Source: an uncultured Eubacteriales bacterium | GTDB taxonomy: Bacteria; Bacillota; Clostridia; Oscillospirales; Oscillospiraceae | Assembly (NCBI GenBank): GCA_900549885.1 | Contig: URQA01000119.1 | Location: 1-7,533 of the forward strand | Direction of reading: 5' to 3' | Length of the DNA stretch: 7,533 nt | Notes under the pieces: model-generated | What the model was told of the DNA's origin: nothing | The model's input: the letters and a program-made list of their open reading frames with translations, nothing else | Database searches by the model: none | Translations under genes and position numbers: made by a program | Part shown: piece by piece, positions 1-6,112 of the stretch | Numbering within the stretch: the first letter of the stretch is position 1 | How the letters are laid out: every line of letters starts with the position of its first letter

Positions 1-146
1 TGCGCCGCCCACCTGCGGCGGACCGGTTCGGCCTGCGCTCCCGGCGTTTCGCGCTCCAGGACAGTATTCCGGAGGAAGAAGAGAGGGACGGGGATCCGGA
101 ACAGCCGGCCCCCCAGGAAATACAGGAGGAAGACGACCATGCCTGA
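1..146 (+). CDS. C-terminal tail of an upstream protein (partial)
   Basis: The frame beginning at base 3 is open from the window edge to a TGA at 144-146 and gives about 47 residues ending EEDDHA. The first ~20 residues are Arg/Ala/Phe-rich. The rest is strongly acidic and Pro/Gln-rich (from PEEEERDGDPEQ onward), as in a disordered tail. Its stop lies 8 bases inside metG, so the two are probably translationally coupled, and the metG Shine-Dalgarno lies within this frame. The product cannot be identified from this fragment. In Bacillus and many Clostridia a PSP1-domain protein (RicT/YaaT) is found near the methionyl-tRNA synthetase gene, and such proteins can have charged variable tails, but that assignment is only a guess from gene order. 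The competing frame 1 is also open here, but it is simply an upstream extension of metG without a start. Confidence 0.5.
   Translation, partial: RRPPAADRFGLRSRRFALQDSIPEEEERDGDPEQPAPQEIQEEDDHA
124..129 (+). promoter_or_regulatory. Ribosome binding site of metG
   Basis: A perfect AGGAGG lies 9 bases before the ATG at 139. It fixes the metG start even though the reading frame is open to the window edge. Confidence 0.9.
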
Positions 147-2187
147 ACAGAACAAATTCTATATTACCACACCCATCTATTACCCGTCGGATAAGCTGCA
201 CATCGGCCATACCTACTGCACCGTGGCCACCGATGCCATCGCCCGGTACAAGCGGCTCCAGGGCTGCGAGGTGATGTTCCTCACCGGCACAGATGAGCAT
301 GGGCAGAAAATCGAGGACAAGGCCAAAGAGGCGGGAGTTACCCCCAAGGAGTATGTGGACCGCATCGTGGAGGGACCCGGTGGTGTACTGGACCTGTGGA
401 AGCTGATGAATATTTCCAATGACCGCTTCATCCGCACCACCGATGACTACCATGTGGCGGCCATCCAAAAAATTTTTAAGAAGATGTACGACAACGGCGA
501 CATCTACAAGGGCAAGTATGTGGGCAAGTACTGTAAGCCATGCGAGTCCTTCTGGACCGAGTCTCAGCTGGTGGACGGCAAGTGCCCTGACTGCGGCCGG
601 GAAGTGCAGGACGCAGAGGAGGAGGCCTATTTCTTCCGCCTGTCCAGGTACGCCGACCGGGTGCAGGACCTGCTGGAGAACACCGACTTCCTAGAGCCCC
701 GCAGCCGGGTCAACGAGATGGTCAACAACTTCATCAAGCCCGGTCTGGAGGACCTGTGCGTGTCCCGCACCTCCTTCACCTGGGGTGTGCCAGTGGACTT
801 CGACCCCGGCCATGTGGTGTATGTGTGGGTGGACGCCCTGTCCAACTACATCACCGCTTTGGGCTATGACAACGACAGATACCATGACTTTGACCAGTTC
901 TGGCCTGCCGATGTGCATATTGTGGGCAAAGAGATCGTTCGATTCCACTCCATCATCTGGCCCGCCATGCTCATGAGCCTGGGGCTGCCCCTGCCCAAGA
1001 AGGTGTTTGGCCATGGCTGGCTGCTGCTGGACGGCGGCAAGATGAGCAAGTCCAAGGGCAACGTAGTGGATCCCTATATCCTGGCGGAGAAGTTCGGGGT
1101 GGACGCCCTGCGCTTCTTCCTGATGCGCACCTTCCCCTTCGGCTCTGACGGCAACTTCTCCAACGAACTGCTCATTCAGACCATCAACACCGATCTGGCC
1201 AACGACCTGGGCAACCTGGTGTCCCGTACCACCGCCATGGTGCAGAAGTATTTCGGCGGCACTCTGCCCGCCGGTTGCGGCACCACCGAGGAGGAGAAGA
1301 AGCTGGCCGCCCAGGCCGCTGGGGCGGAGAACATTGGGATGAACTTCTCCGGCGAAGGGCCGGAGAAGTTTGACGGGGAGCTCATCTCCATGGCTGTCGG
1401 CCTGCGGGGCCGATATGAGCAGGCCATGGACGCCTACGCCCCCCACAAGGCTCTGGACGAGGTATTCAAGGTCATCCAGCGGGCCAACAAGTATATCGAC
1501 GAGAACGCTCCCTGGAGCTTGGCCAAGAATATGGAGGCCAATGGCCCCCGTCTGGCCCATGTGATGTACAACCTGTTGGAGACCACCCGGATCTGCGGCA
1601 TTCTGCTCACCCCCTTCATGCCCGAGAGCATGGACAAGCTCTTTGCCCAGATCGGCGCCTGTGAGGGCTGCCGCACCTGGGACAGCGCCGGAGTGTGGGG
1701 TGCCCTTGGCGATACCGCCGCCGTGACCAAGGGAGACAACCTCTTCCCCCGGGTGGATGCGGAGAAGGCGCTCCAGGAGCTGGAGCAGGCCGCCGAGGCC
1801 GCCAAAAAGGCCGCACTCCCCGCAGTGGAGGTGGAGCCTCAGCTGGCCGAGAAGGTGGACTTCGATACCTTCTGTAAGAGCGACTTCCGTGTGGTGAAGG
1901 TGAAGGCCTGTGAGAACGTGAAGAAGTCCAACAAGCTCCTACGCTTCACCTTGGATGACGGCACCGGCACTGACCGGCAGATTTTGTCTGGCATCGCCAT
2001 GTACTACAAGCCGGAGGAGTTGGTGGGCAAGACCTTGGTGGCCATCGTCAATCTGCCCCCCCGGAAGATGATGGGGTTGGAGTCTAACGGCATGCTGATC
2101 TCCGCCGTCCACACTGAGCACGGCGAAGAGAAGCTCCGCCTCATTATGGTGGATGACGCGATCCCCGCGGGGGCCAAGCTGTGCTGA
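139..2187 (+). CDS. metG: Methionine--tRNA ligase
   Basis: Cytoplasmic class I aminoacyl-tRNA synthetase that charges tRNA-Met using ATP, supplying both initiation and elongation. The protein is 682 residues, in the usual range for the form with a C-terminal tRNA-binding domain. Visible in order: Rossmann catalytic domain with the HIGH signature at 21-24 (in KLHIGHTY); a single four-cysteine zinc knuckle (C132, C135, C149, C152); the KMSKS loop at 301-305; an all-alpha anticodon-binding domain containing the conserved NKYIDENAPW segment; an Ala/Glu-rich linker; and an EMAPII/Trbp111-like OB-fold domain from about 573 to the end (DFRVVKVKACE, NLPPRKMMGLESNGM). The start is set by AGGAGG 9 bases upstream and by the typical N-terminus (FYITTPIYYPS). 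It overlaps the upstream gene by 8 bases, and 40 bases separate it from the lipoprotein gene with no terminator between, so co-transcription is likely. No frameshift or missing catalytic motif is seen. Confidence 0.98.
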   Translation: MPEQNKFYITTPIYYPSDKLHIGHTYCTVATDAIARYKRLQGCEVMFLTGTDEHGQKIEDKAKEAGVTPKEYVDRIVEGPGGVLDLWKLMNISNDRFIRTTDDYHVAAIQKIFKKMYDNGDIYKGKYVGKYCKPCESFWTESQLVDGKCPDCGREVQDAEEEAYFFRLSRYADRVQDLLENTDFLEPRSRVNEMVNNFIKPGLEDLCVSRTSFTWGVPVDFDPGHVVYVWVDALSNYITALGYDNDRYHDFDQFWPADVHIVGKEIVRFHSIIWPAMLMSLGLPLPKKVFGHGWLLLDGGKMSKSKGNVVDPYILAEKFGVDALRFFLMRTFPFGSDGNFSNELLIQTINTDLANDLGNLVSRTTAMVQKYFGGTLPAGCGTTEEEKKLAAQAAGAENIGMNFSGEGPEKFDGELISMAVGLRGRYEQAMDAYAPHKALDEVFKVIQRANKYIDENAPWSLAKNMEANGPRLAHVMYNLLETTRICGILLTPFMPESMDKLFAQIGACEGCRTWDSAGVWGALGDTAAVTKGDNLFPRVDAEKALQELEQAAEAAKKAALPAVEVEPQLAEKVDFDTFCKSDFRVVKVKACENVKKSNKLLRFTLDDGTGTDRQILSGIAMYYKPEELVGKTLVAIVNLPPRKMMGLESNGMLISAVHTEHGEEKLRLIMVDDAIPAGAKLC

Positions 2188-2212
2188 AACAAAGAGAGTT
2201 CAAAAAGAGAAT

Positions 2213-2218
2213 AAGGAG
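2213..2218 (+). promoter_or_regulatory. Ribosome binding site of the DUF4352-like lipoprotein
   Basis: AAGGAG lies 9 bases before ATG 2228. The same frame is open upstream to an ATG at 2153 inside metG, but that start lacks such a site and would bury the signal peptide, so 2228 is the start. Confidence 0.85.
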
Positions 2219-2227
2219 AGCTTAAAC

Positions 2228-2911
2228 ATGAAAAAGTATCTGGCCCTGCTTCTGAGCCTGGCCTTTGCGGTGTGCCTGTCCGCCTGCGACCGCCTGCCAG
2301 GCAGCGTGGGCGACCTGCTGGATTCCACGGGAGATCCAGCAGGGAGCGCGAATACAGATTCCGGTGTAGGCTATCCGGAGGACGGTTATGCCAGTGGGTA
2401 TATGGGGGATACCATGCATACGGCGTTTTTTGACTTTACCGTCGACAGCGCCTACACCACCCAGGAGTTCGACGGTCTGACCGCCGCCGGGGAGGGCATG
2501 AGTTATCTCACAGAATACTACGACCGCCCGGCTCCGGCCGACGGGTGCAAATTCCTGGTGGTGGAGATCACCCTGCACAACACCACCACCATGAGCCAGC
2601 CCATGTTCGTGGCAGACTTCCAGGTGCAGTGGGACCTGCAGGAAGGGGAGGACGAGGACCAGAACTATGCCTTCCCCTTGTATCAGTCCCAGGCCAATGA
2701 GAGCGGAGACTATGTTTACTACTCACTCAGCGAAATGCAGCTGCCAGCGGAGTATGATTTGGGCATCAATGAAGAGCGCACAGGCATCCTGCTCTATGCG
2801 GTGCCCGCGGGAGCCAAGGACTACGCGGTTTTCTTTGAGGAATATTTCTCCGATGATACGATCGGCGACTTATTCCAAGTCTCCTTCAATGCGGAGGAAA
2901 ATGCCGGATAA
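2228..2911 (+). CDS. DUF4352-like surface lipoprotein
   Basis: Predicted 227-residue lipoprotein anchored to the outer face of the membrane. Residues 1-20 form a lipoprotein signal: MKK, a Leu/Ala-rich core, then the lipobox LSAC with C20 as the lipidated cysteine. A Gly/Ser/Asp-rich linker follows. The rest (about residue 60 to the end) resembles the immunoglobulin-like DUF4352 family: a TTQEFDG strand, a central CKFLVVEITLHNTT segment (the family's 'fl.Vdv.v.N' core), an acidic stretch GEDEDQNYAF, and a late GILLYAVPAGAKDYAVFF strand matching the 'G.l.f.vP' pattern. The mature part is very acidic. Such domains are common in Clostridia, but their ligand or role is generally unknown; no enzymatic motif is visible. 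It lies 40 bases after metG and probably shares its transcript, although the functions look unrelated. The family call is by pattern recognition; a generic extracellular beta-sandwich is the alternative. Confidence 0.85.
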   Translation: MKKYLALLLSLAFAVCLSACDRLPGSVGDLLDSTGDPAGSANTDSGVGYPEDGYASGYMGDTMHTAFFDFTVDSAYTTQEFDGLTAAGEGMSYLTEYYDRPAPADGCKFLVVEITLHNTTTMSQPMFVADFQVQWDLQEGEDEDQNYAFPLYQSQANESGDYVYYSLSEMQLPAEYDLGINEERTGILLYAVPAGAKDYAVFFEEYFSDDTIGDLFQVSFNAEENAG

Positions 2912-2934
2912 GGTTGGCCATCCATTATATCAAA

Positions 2935-2974
2935 CAAAGCCCCCGGGTTCTCCAAGGAGAACCCGGGGGCTTTG
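2935..2974. terminator. Bidirectional intrinsic terminator between convergent genes
   Basis: A 19-base-pair uninterrupted inverted repeat (arms 2935-2953 and 2956-2974) surrounds a central AA, so the folded tip is a CAAG tetraloop. The core is GC-rich (CCCCCGGG/CCCGGGGG) and each end is AAAG/CTTT. On the plus strand the stem ends in TTT, with TTTGTTTT a little further on; on the minus strand it ends in TTTGTTTG. It lies between the stop of the lipoprotein gene (2911) and the stop of the ATPase gene (2998, read leftward), so it can serve both transcripts. Confidence 0.9.
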
Positions 2975-2997
2975 ATGTGAGCTTTGTTTTGGATGGC

Positions 2998-3792
2998 TTA
3001 GCCCAGCAGCAGCTTGTCGTCCGCCTCAGTGGAGCCGGTGGCCTGGCCAAATTTGGCCAGAAGGTCCTCCACGGTGAGCTTTTTCTTGTCCTCACCGGAG
3101 ATGTCCAGAGCGATGTTGCCCTCGTACATCATGATAAGCCGGTTGCCATGGGCGATGGCGTCCCGCATATTGTGGGTGATCATCAGGGTGGTAAGGTGGT
3201 CCCGCTGGACGATCTTCTCTGTAGCGTCCAGAACTTTGGCCGCTGTCTTGGGGTCCAGGGCGGCGGTGTGCTCGTCCAGCAGTAGCAGTTTGGGCTTGAC
3301 CAGACTGGCCATGAGCAGGGTGAGGGCCTGGCGCTGTCCGCCGGACAGCAGCCCCACCTTGGAGGTCAGCCGATCCTCCAGGCCCAGGTCCAGAAGCCGC
3401 AGCAGATCCCGGTACTCATCCCGCTCCGCTTTGGTAATGCCAGGCCGCAGAGTACGGCGCTTGCCGCGGCGTTTGGCCAGGGCCAGATTTTCTTCGATCT
3501 GCATAGTGGCGGCGGTGCCCATCATGGGATCTTGAAACACCCGTCCGATGTATTTGGCACGCTTGTGCTCCGCCAGGTGGGTGACGTCTACCCCGTCGAT
3601 GGTGATGGTGCCTGCGTCCACCGGCCACACCCCGGCCACCGCGTTCAGAAGGGTGGACTTGCCCGCGCCGTTGCCGCCGATGACGGTGACAAAATCCCCT
3701 TCGTTCAAATGGAGGGACACGCCGTTTAAGGCGGTCTTTTCGTTGACCGTACCAGCGTTGAACGTCTTGTAAATTGCCTGAACGTCAAGCAT
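2998..3792 (-). CDS. ABC transporter ATP-binding protein (TrpZ/COG1101-like)
   Basis: Cytoplasmic ATPase subunit of the importer encoded by this minus-strand unit; 264 residues beginning MLDVQAIYKTF. Visible motifs: Walker A GGNGAGKS at 39-46 (K45); Q-loop glutamine Q87 in GRVFQDP; ABC signature LSGGQ at 149-153; Walker B LLLLDEH at 169-175 with D173 and catalytic E174; D-loop ALDP at 179-182; H-switch H207 in ITHN. The phrase FQDPMMGTA and the Arg/Lys-rich insert at about 107-116 fit the ATPases that accompany DUF534/TrpX-type binding proteins. The reading frame extends upstream to 3870, but that part is antisense-like and lies inside the permease gene. ATG 3792 is preceded by a GGGGAGG site and matches the family N-terminus. 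It overlaps the permease gene by 8 bases, implying translational coupling. Substrate is not readable from this subunit. Confidence 0.95.
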   Translation of the reverse strand: MLDVQAIYKTFNAGTVNEKTALNGVSLHLNEGDFVTVIGGNGAGKSTLLNAVAGVWPVDAGTITIDGVDVTHLAEHKRAKYIGRVFQDPMMGTAATMQIEENLALAKRRGKRRTLRPGITKAERDEYRDLLRLLDLGLEDRLTSKVGLLSGGQRQALTLLMASLVKPKLLLLDEHTAALDPKTAAKVLDATEKIVQRDHLTTLMITHNMRDAIAHGNRLIMMYEGNIALDISGEDKKKLTVEDLLAKFGQATGSTEADDKLLLG

Positions 3793-4708
3793 GGGTGACG
3801 CCTCCCCTCTTTGCGCCTTTGGTAAAGAACCGGCTCTTCCAGTAGGGAATCGCCAGGAATATGGCCACAATAAGCGCGGTGATCAGCTTCATGTCGTCGG
3901 TTTTAAGGCCAGCCCAGATGACCACTTGGTATACCAGATAGTAGATAATGGCGCCTAAGACCACAGCTGCCAGCTTGAGAGCAAAATTGTGGAATACCTT
4001 AGAGAACAGAACTTCCCCAATGATGACAGCGGCCAAGCCGATGACGATGGCGCCCCGGCCCATGTTTACGTCGGCAAAGCCCTGGTACTGGGCCAACAGG
4101 GCGGAGGATAGGGCTACCAGGCCGTTGGACACCATCAGACCCAGCACCTTTGTAAAGTTGGTGTTGATGCCTTGCGCCCGGGCCATGCTCAGGTTAGCGC
4201 CGGTAGCCCGCAGGGAGGAGCCCAGCTCTGTACCGAAGAACCAGTACAGCAGGGCGATGATGACGGTGACAAACACCGCACAGATAAAAATGGGGTTGGT
4301 CAGCCCCAAGGTACGCACGTCGCGCTGGGCAATGAGCAAGTCGTACTGCAAGGCATTGACGGGCCGGTTTGCCTGACCCATGATGCGCAGGTTGATGGAG
4401 TACAGGGCAAGCTGGGTCAAAATACCGGCCAGAATGGCGGGGATGCCGCATGCGGTGTGGAACAGGCCGGTAATCAGCCCGGCCACCATCCCCGCGCAGA
4501 ATGCCCCCAGCAGGGCCACCCATACGTTGGCGCCCGCCATGGTGAGCATGATGAAGGTGGCGCCACCAGTGCACATGGTTCCGTCCACTGTCAGGTCCGC
4601 CACATCCAGCACTTTATAGGTGATGTAAACGCCGATGGCCATGATACCCCAGATGAGGCCCTGGGCGGCCACGCTCGGCAAGGCGTTGACCAGACTTATG
4701 ATGTCCAA
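3785..4708 (-). CDS. ABC transporter permease (TrpY/COG4120-like)
   Basis: Integral membrane subunit, probably forming a homodimer because only one permease gene is present; 307 residues from a TTG start. It belongs to the BPD_transp_2-type permeases that pair with TrpX-like binding proteins. Hydrophobic segments lie near residues 13-31, 47-57, 62-83, 89-109, 139-158, 188-206, 219-235, 246-266 and 274-290. Recognisable family stretches are VADLTVDGT (36-44), GIPAILAGILTQLALYSIN (88-106), the cytoplasmic coupling-like ATGANLSMARAQGIN (168-182) and GFADVNMGRGAIVIGL (210-225). The basic tail is FFTKGAKRGG. An ATG at 4723 is in frame, but the only good Shine-Dalgarno (GGAGG, 4716-4720) lies inside its codons 2-3; this site is correctly spaced for TTG 4708. 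The gene follows the binding protein after a 124-base gap holding a hairpin, and overlaps the ATPase gene by 8 bases. Confidence 0.93.
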   Translation of the reverse strand: MDIISLVNALPSVAAQGLIWGIMAIGVYITYKVLDVADLTVDGTMCTGGATFIMLTMAGANVWVALLGAFCAGMVAGLITGLFHTACGIPAILAGILTQLALYSINLRIMGQANRPVNALQYDLLIAQRDVRTLGLTNPIFICAVFVTVIIALLYWFFGTELGSSLRATGANLSMARAQGINTNFTKVLGLMVSNGLVALSSALLAQYQGFADVNMGRGAIVIGLAAVIIGEVLFSKVFHNFALKLAAVVLGAIIYYLVYQVVIWAGLKTDDMKLITALIVAIFLAIPYWKSRFFTKGAKRGGVTHA

Positions 4709-4715
4709 GTGAATT

Positions 4716-4720
4716 CCTCC
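4716..4720 (-). promoter_or_regulatory. Ribosome binding site selecting TTG start of the permease
   Basis: On the minus strand GGAGG is followed by 7 bases (AATTCAC) and then TTG at 4708. The upstream ATG at 4723 would contain this site within its own coding sequence and has only TTTTCAAAAGCT before it, with no Shine-Dalgarno. The start is therefore most likely the TTG. Confidence 0.75.
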
Positions 4721-4758
4721 CATAGCTTTTGAAAAGCAAAAAATGTGTATATACTTTA

Positions 4759-4769
4759 ATAGTATAGCA
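4759..4769 (-). promoter_or_regulatory. Possible extended -10 element upstream of the permease
   Basis: The minus strand reads TGCTATACTAT, an extended -10 (TGC-TATACT) about 50 bases before the permease start. The six bases 17 upstream are TTCTCT, a poor -35 (3 of 6 matches) that lies in the neighbouring hairpin. It could provide weak internal initiation for permease and ATPase, but might be chance in AT-rich DNA. The plus strand around it forms the inverted repeat TATACT-N5-AGTATA (4750-4766). Confidence 0.3.
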
Positions 4770-4771
4770 AG

Positions 4772-4806
4772 AAAGAGCGGAAAAGAGAAGCCCTTTTCCG
4801 CTCTTT
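4772..4806 (-). terminator. Intercistronic hairpin between binding protein and permease
   Basis: Arms 4772-4785 and 4793-4806 are a perfect 14-base-pair inverted repeat (AAAGAGCGGAAAAG and its complement) with a 7-base loop. Read on the minus strand, the stem ends in CTTT followed by CTTGC, a modest U tract. It lies 27 bases past the stop of the binding-protein gene and before the permease gene. Partial termination or RNA 3'-end stabilisation here would give more binding protein than membrane subunits, as in many importer operons. On the plus strand a stronger T run (TTTTT) follows, but no plus-strand gene ends here. Confidence 0.65.
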
Positions 4807-4832
4807 TTCGGTGTTATTTTTTACAAGGCCCG

Positions 4833-5861
4833 TCACTCGGCGGAGATGGGTTCATAGCCGGCCGGCGGGGTTAGTCCCAGAGCCTCACACATATCGGGAT
4901 TGTACTTAGCCACATACTGGGGGGCATACTCGATGGCCATGGAGGCGGGATCAGCGCCGTTGACCAGGATCTCATAGGCCATCTCGCCAGTTTTGTAGCC
5001 GATGTCGTAATAGCTGATGGTCAAGGTGGCCACGCCGCAGCCGGAGCAGATGCCTTCCTCTCCGGCGATGATGGGAGTGCCGGCATTGAGGGCGATGTTG
5101 CCGATAAGCTCGGCATTTGTGGCGGCAGTGTTGTCCGTGGGAATATAGACCACATCACTCTCTGTACAGGCAGTAGTGGCTACGGCAGACAGGTCGTTGG
5201 AGTCAGAGAAGGAATACTGGGTGCAGGTAATACCCGCCTGCTCCAGGTAGCCCTGGACAGTGTCCACTTGGTACTGGCTGTTGGGTTCAGCAGAGCAGTA
5301 GAGCAGGCCCACAGTCTGGGCGTCGGGGAACCACTCCTGGAGCATGGCGGCCTGCTGATCCAAAGGTGCCAGGTCGGAGGTGCCGGAGACGTTGATGCCG
5401 GTGGTGCCGGTGAAGCCGTCGATACCCAGGGCTACGCCATACTCGGTGATGGAGGTACCCAGAATGGGAATGGAGGAGGTGGCGGCCATAGCGGACTGCA
5501 GGGCAGTGGTGCCGTTGGCCATGATCAGGTCCACATTGGAAGCCACAAAATCACCTACGATGGTGGTGCAGTTGGCAGTTTCGCCGGAGGCATTTTTGTA
5601 GTCGATAGTCACTGCGTCGCCCAGCAGCTCGGTCAGAGCGTCCTGGAAGCCTTGGGTGGCGGAGTCCAGGGCAACATGCTGCATTTGCTGGATGATGCCA
5701 ACGGTGTAGGTCTGACCGTCTGTGGAAGGAGAGGCTGAGGTGTTGTCCGCAGGTTGGGAAGCGGGGGCGCTGACGTCTCCGGAGTCATTGGAGCAGGCTG
5801 CCAGGGAGACTGCCATGGCCAAGGCCATGAGCAGAGCTAACAAGCGGGAGATCTTTTTCAT
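4833..5861 (-). CDS. ABC transporter substrate-binding lipoprotein (TrpX/DUF534-like)
   Basis: Extracytoplasmic lipid-anchored binding protein that would deliver substrate to the permease; 342 residues. The signal is MKKISR, a Leu/Ala/Met core, then the lipobox LAAC with C23 as the lipidated cysteine. Residues 24-50 are a Ser/Ala/Asp/Pro linker. The two-lobed ABC_sub_bind (DUF534, COG2984) domain follows: VGIIQQMQHVALDSATQGF, the ANGTTALQSAM segment, ILGTSITEYGVALG, a second lobe with TVGLLYCSAEPNSQYQV, PTDNTAATNAEL, and ISYYDIGYKTGEMAYEIL. Characterised relatives take up aromatic amino acids such as tryptophan, but the substrate here is an inference. The frame extends 5 codons upstream to a TTG, but GGAGG (5870-5874) lies 8 bases before ATG 5861, which also gives a normal signal peptide. 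It is the first gene of the unit, behind a consensus promoter. The mature protein has several cysteines, including C272-S-G-C275. Confidence 0.95.
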   Translation of the reverse strand: MKKISRLLALLMALAMAVSLAACSNDSGDVSAPASQPADNTSASPSTDGQTYTVGIIQQMQHVALDSATQGFQDALTELLGDAVTIDYKNASGETANCTTIVGDFVASNVDLIMANGTTALQSAMAATSSIPILGTSITEYGVALGIDGFTGTTGINVSGTSDLAPLDQQAAMLQEWFPDAQTVGLLYCSAEPNSQYQVDTVQGYLEQAGITCTQYSFSDSNDLSAVATTACTESDVVYIPTDNTAATNAELIGNIALNAGTPIIAGEEGICSGCGVATLTISYYDIGYKTGEMAYEILVNGADPASMAIEYAPQYVAKYNPDMCEALGLTPPAGYEPISAE

Positions 5862-5869
5862 TGTAGTTT

Positions 5870-5874
5870 CCTCC
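5870..5874 (-). promoter_or_regulatory. Ribosome binding site of the binding lipoprotein
   Basis: GGAGG followed by AAACTACA and ATG 5861 (8-base spacing). It rules out the in-frame TTG at 5876, which lies upstream of this site. Confidence 0.85.
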
Positions 5875-5905
5875 AAACTGTTAAGGGTACTTTATTGCTT
5901 TTAGG

Positions 5906-5944
5906 CGGCAAAGTGCCGAGCGAGAAAGAAAAGCCAAGCTGGCT
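5906..5944 (-). other. Two small hairpins in the ABC-unit leader
   Basis: The leader RNA contains AGCCA-GCT-TGGCT (5944-5932) followed by TTTTCTTT, and then CGGCA-CTT-TGCCG (5918-5906). Each is a 5-base-pair stem with a 3-base loop. They match no riboswitch I recognise. The first resembles a very short terminator placed right at the expected transcription start; the stems are short enough that chance is possible. Confidence 0.3.
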
Positions 5945-5953
5945 CTTTGCTAG

Positions 5954-5982
5954 AGTATAATGCTTTAACGTGTTACTGTCAA
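5954..5982 (-). promoter_or_regulatory. Consensus sigma-A promoter of the ABC transporter unit
   Basis: On the minus strand, -35 TTGACA (5977-5982) is a perfect consensus; a 17-base spacer follows, then -10 TATACT (5954-5959). Transcription should start near 5947, giving a leader of roughly 85 bases before ATG 5861. The strength suggests high basal transcription unless a repressor or leader structure intervenes. Confidence 0.88.
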
Positions 5983-6083
5983 GAGAAAAAGCAGTTTTTG
6001 CTAAAACGACGGAGATTACCTGCTCGTAATCGGTGAAATTTGGCGCTGACGGTAAACAGAACGTAAACACTATGGCACAGGCA

Positions 6084-6112
6084 TAGACTTTTCGGACAGG
6101 CTGTGCTATACT
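6084..6112 (+). promoter_or_regulatory. Extended -10 promoter of the glycosyltransferase unit
   Basis: -10 TATACT (6107-6112) is preceded by TGC, giving an extended -10, and a 17-base spacer separates it from TAGACT (6084-6089), which matches 4 of 6 consensus -35 bases. Transcription would start near 6119, about 48 bases before ATG 6167. The -10 lies within the 13-base palindrome GCTATACTATAGC (6105-6117). Confidence 0.65.

Noticed and set aside
691..1560. Long minus-strand open frame (289 codons) inside metG
   Set aside because: It is antisense to conserved MetRS motifs including KMSKS, has no recognisable domain and is explained by GC-rich third positions leaving few stops.
2918..2930. Minus-strand TATAAT next to the terminator as a promoter
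   Set aside because: The hexamer matches -10, but the -35 position falls in the GC-rich stem with no match, and it would only transcribe antisense to the lipoprotein.
3014..3535. Plus-strand open frame antisense to the ATPase gene
   Set aside because: Ser/Arg repeats come from reading codons of the ABC motifs in reverse; no start signal or domain.
4172..4732. Plus-strand open frame (186 codons) antisense to the permease
   Set aside because: Composition is Gly/Gln/His-rich with no domain, and it mirrors a well-supported membrane protein gene.
5862..5990. T-box leader for the TrpX-type operon
   Set aside because: No T-box core sequence or antiterminator is seen, and the promoter-to-start distance is only about 85 bases.
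5983..6005. AAAAAGCAGTTTTT region as a terminator
   Set aside because: The stem would be five A-T pairs with a 4-base loop, too weak, and no gene ends here.
6073..6088. Sigma-54-like TGGCAC element upstream of the glycosyltransferase
   Set aside because: TGGCAC is present, but the matching TTGC at the -12 position is absent (TAGA), and a good extended -10 promoter lies just downstream.
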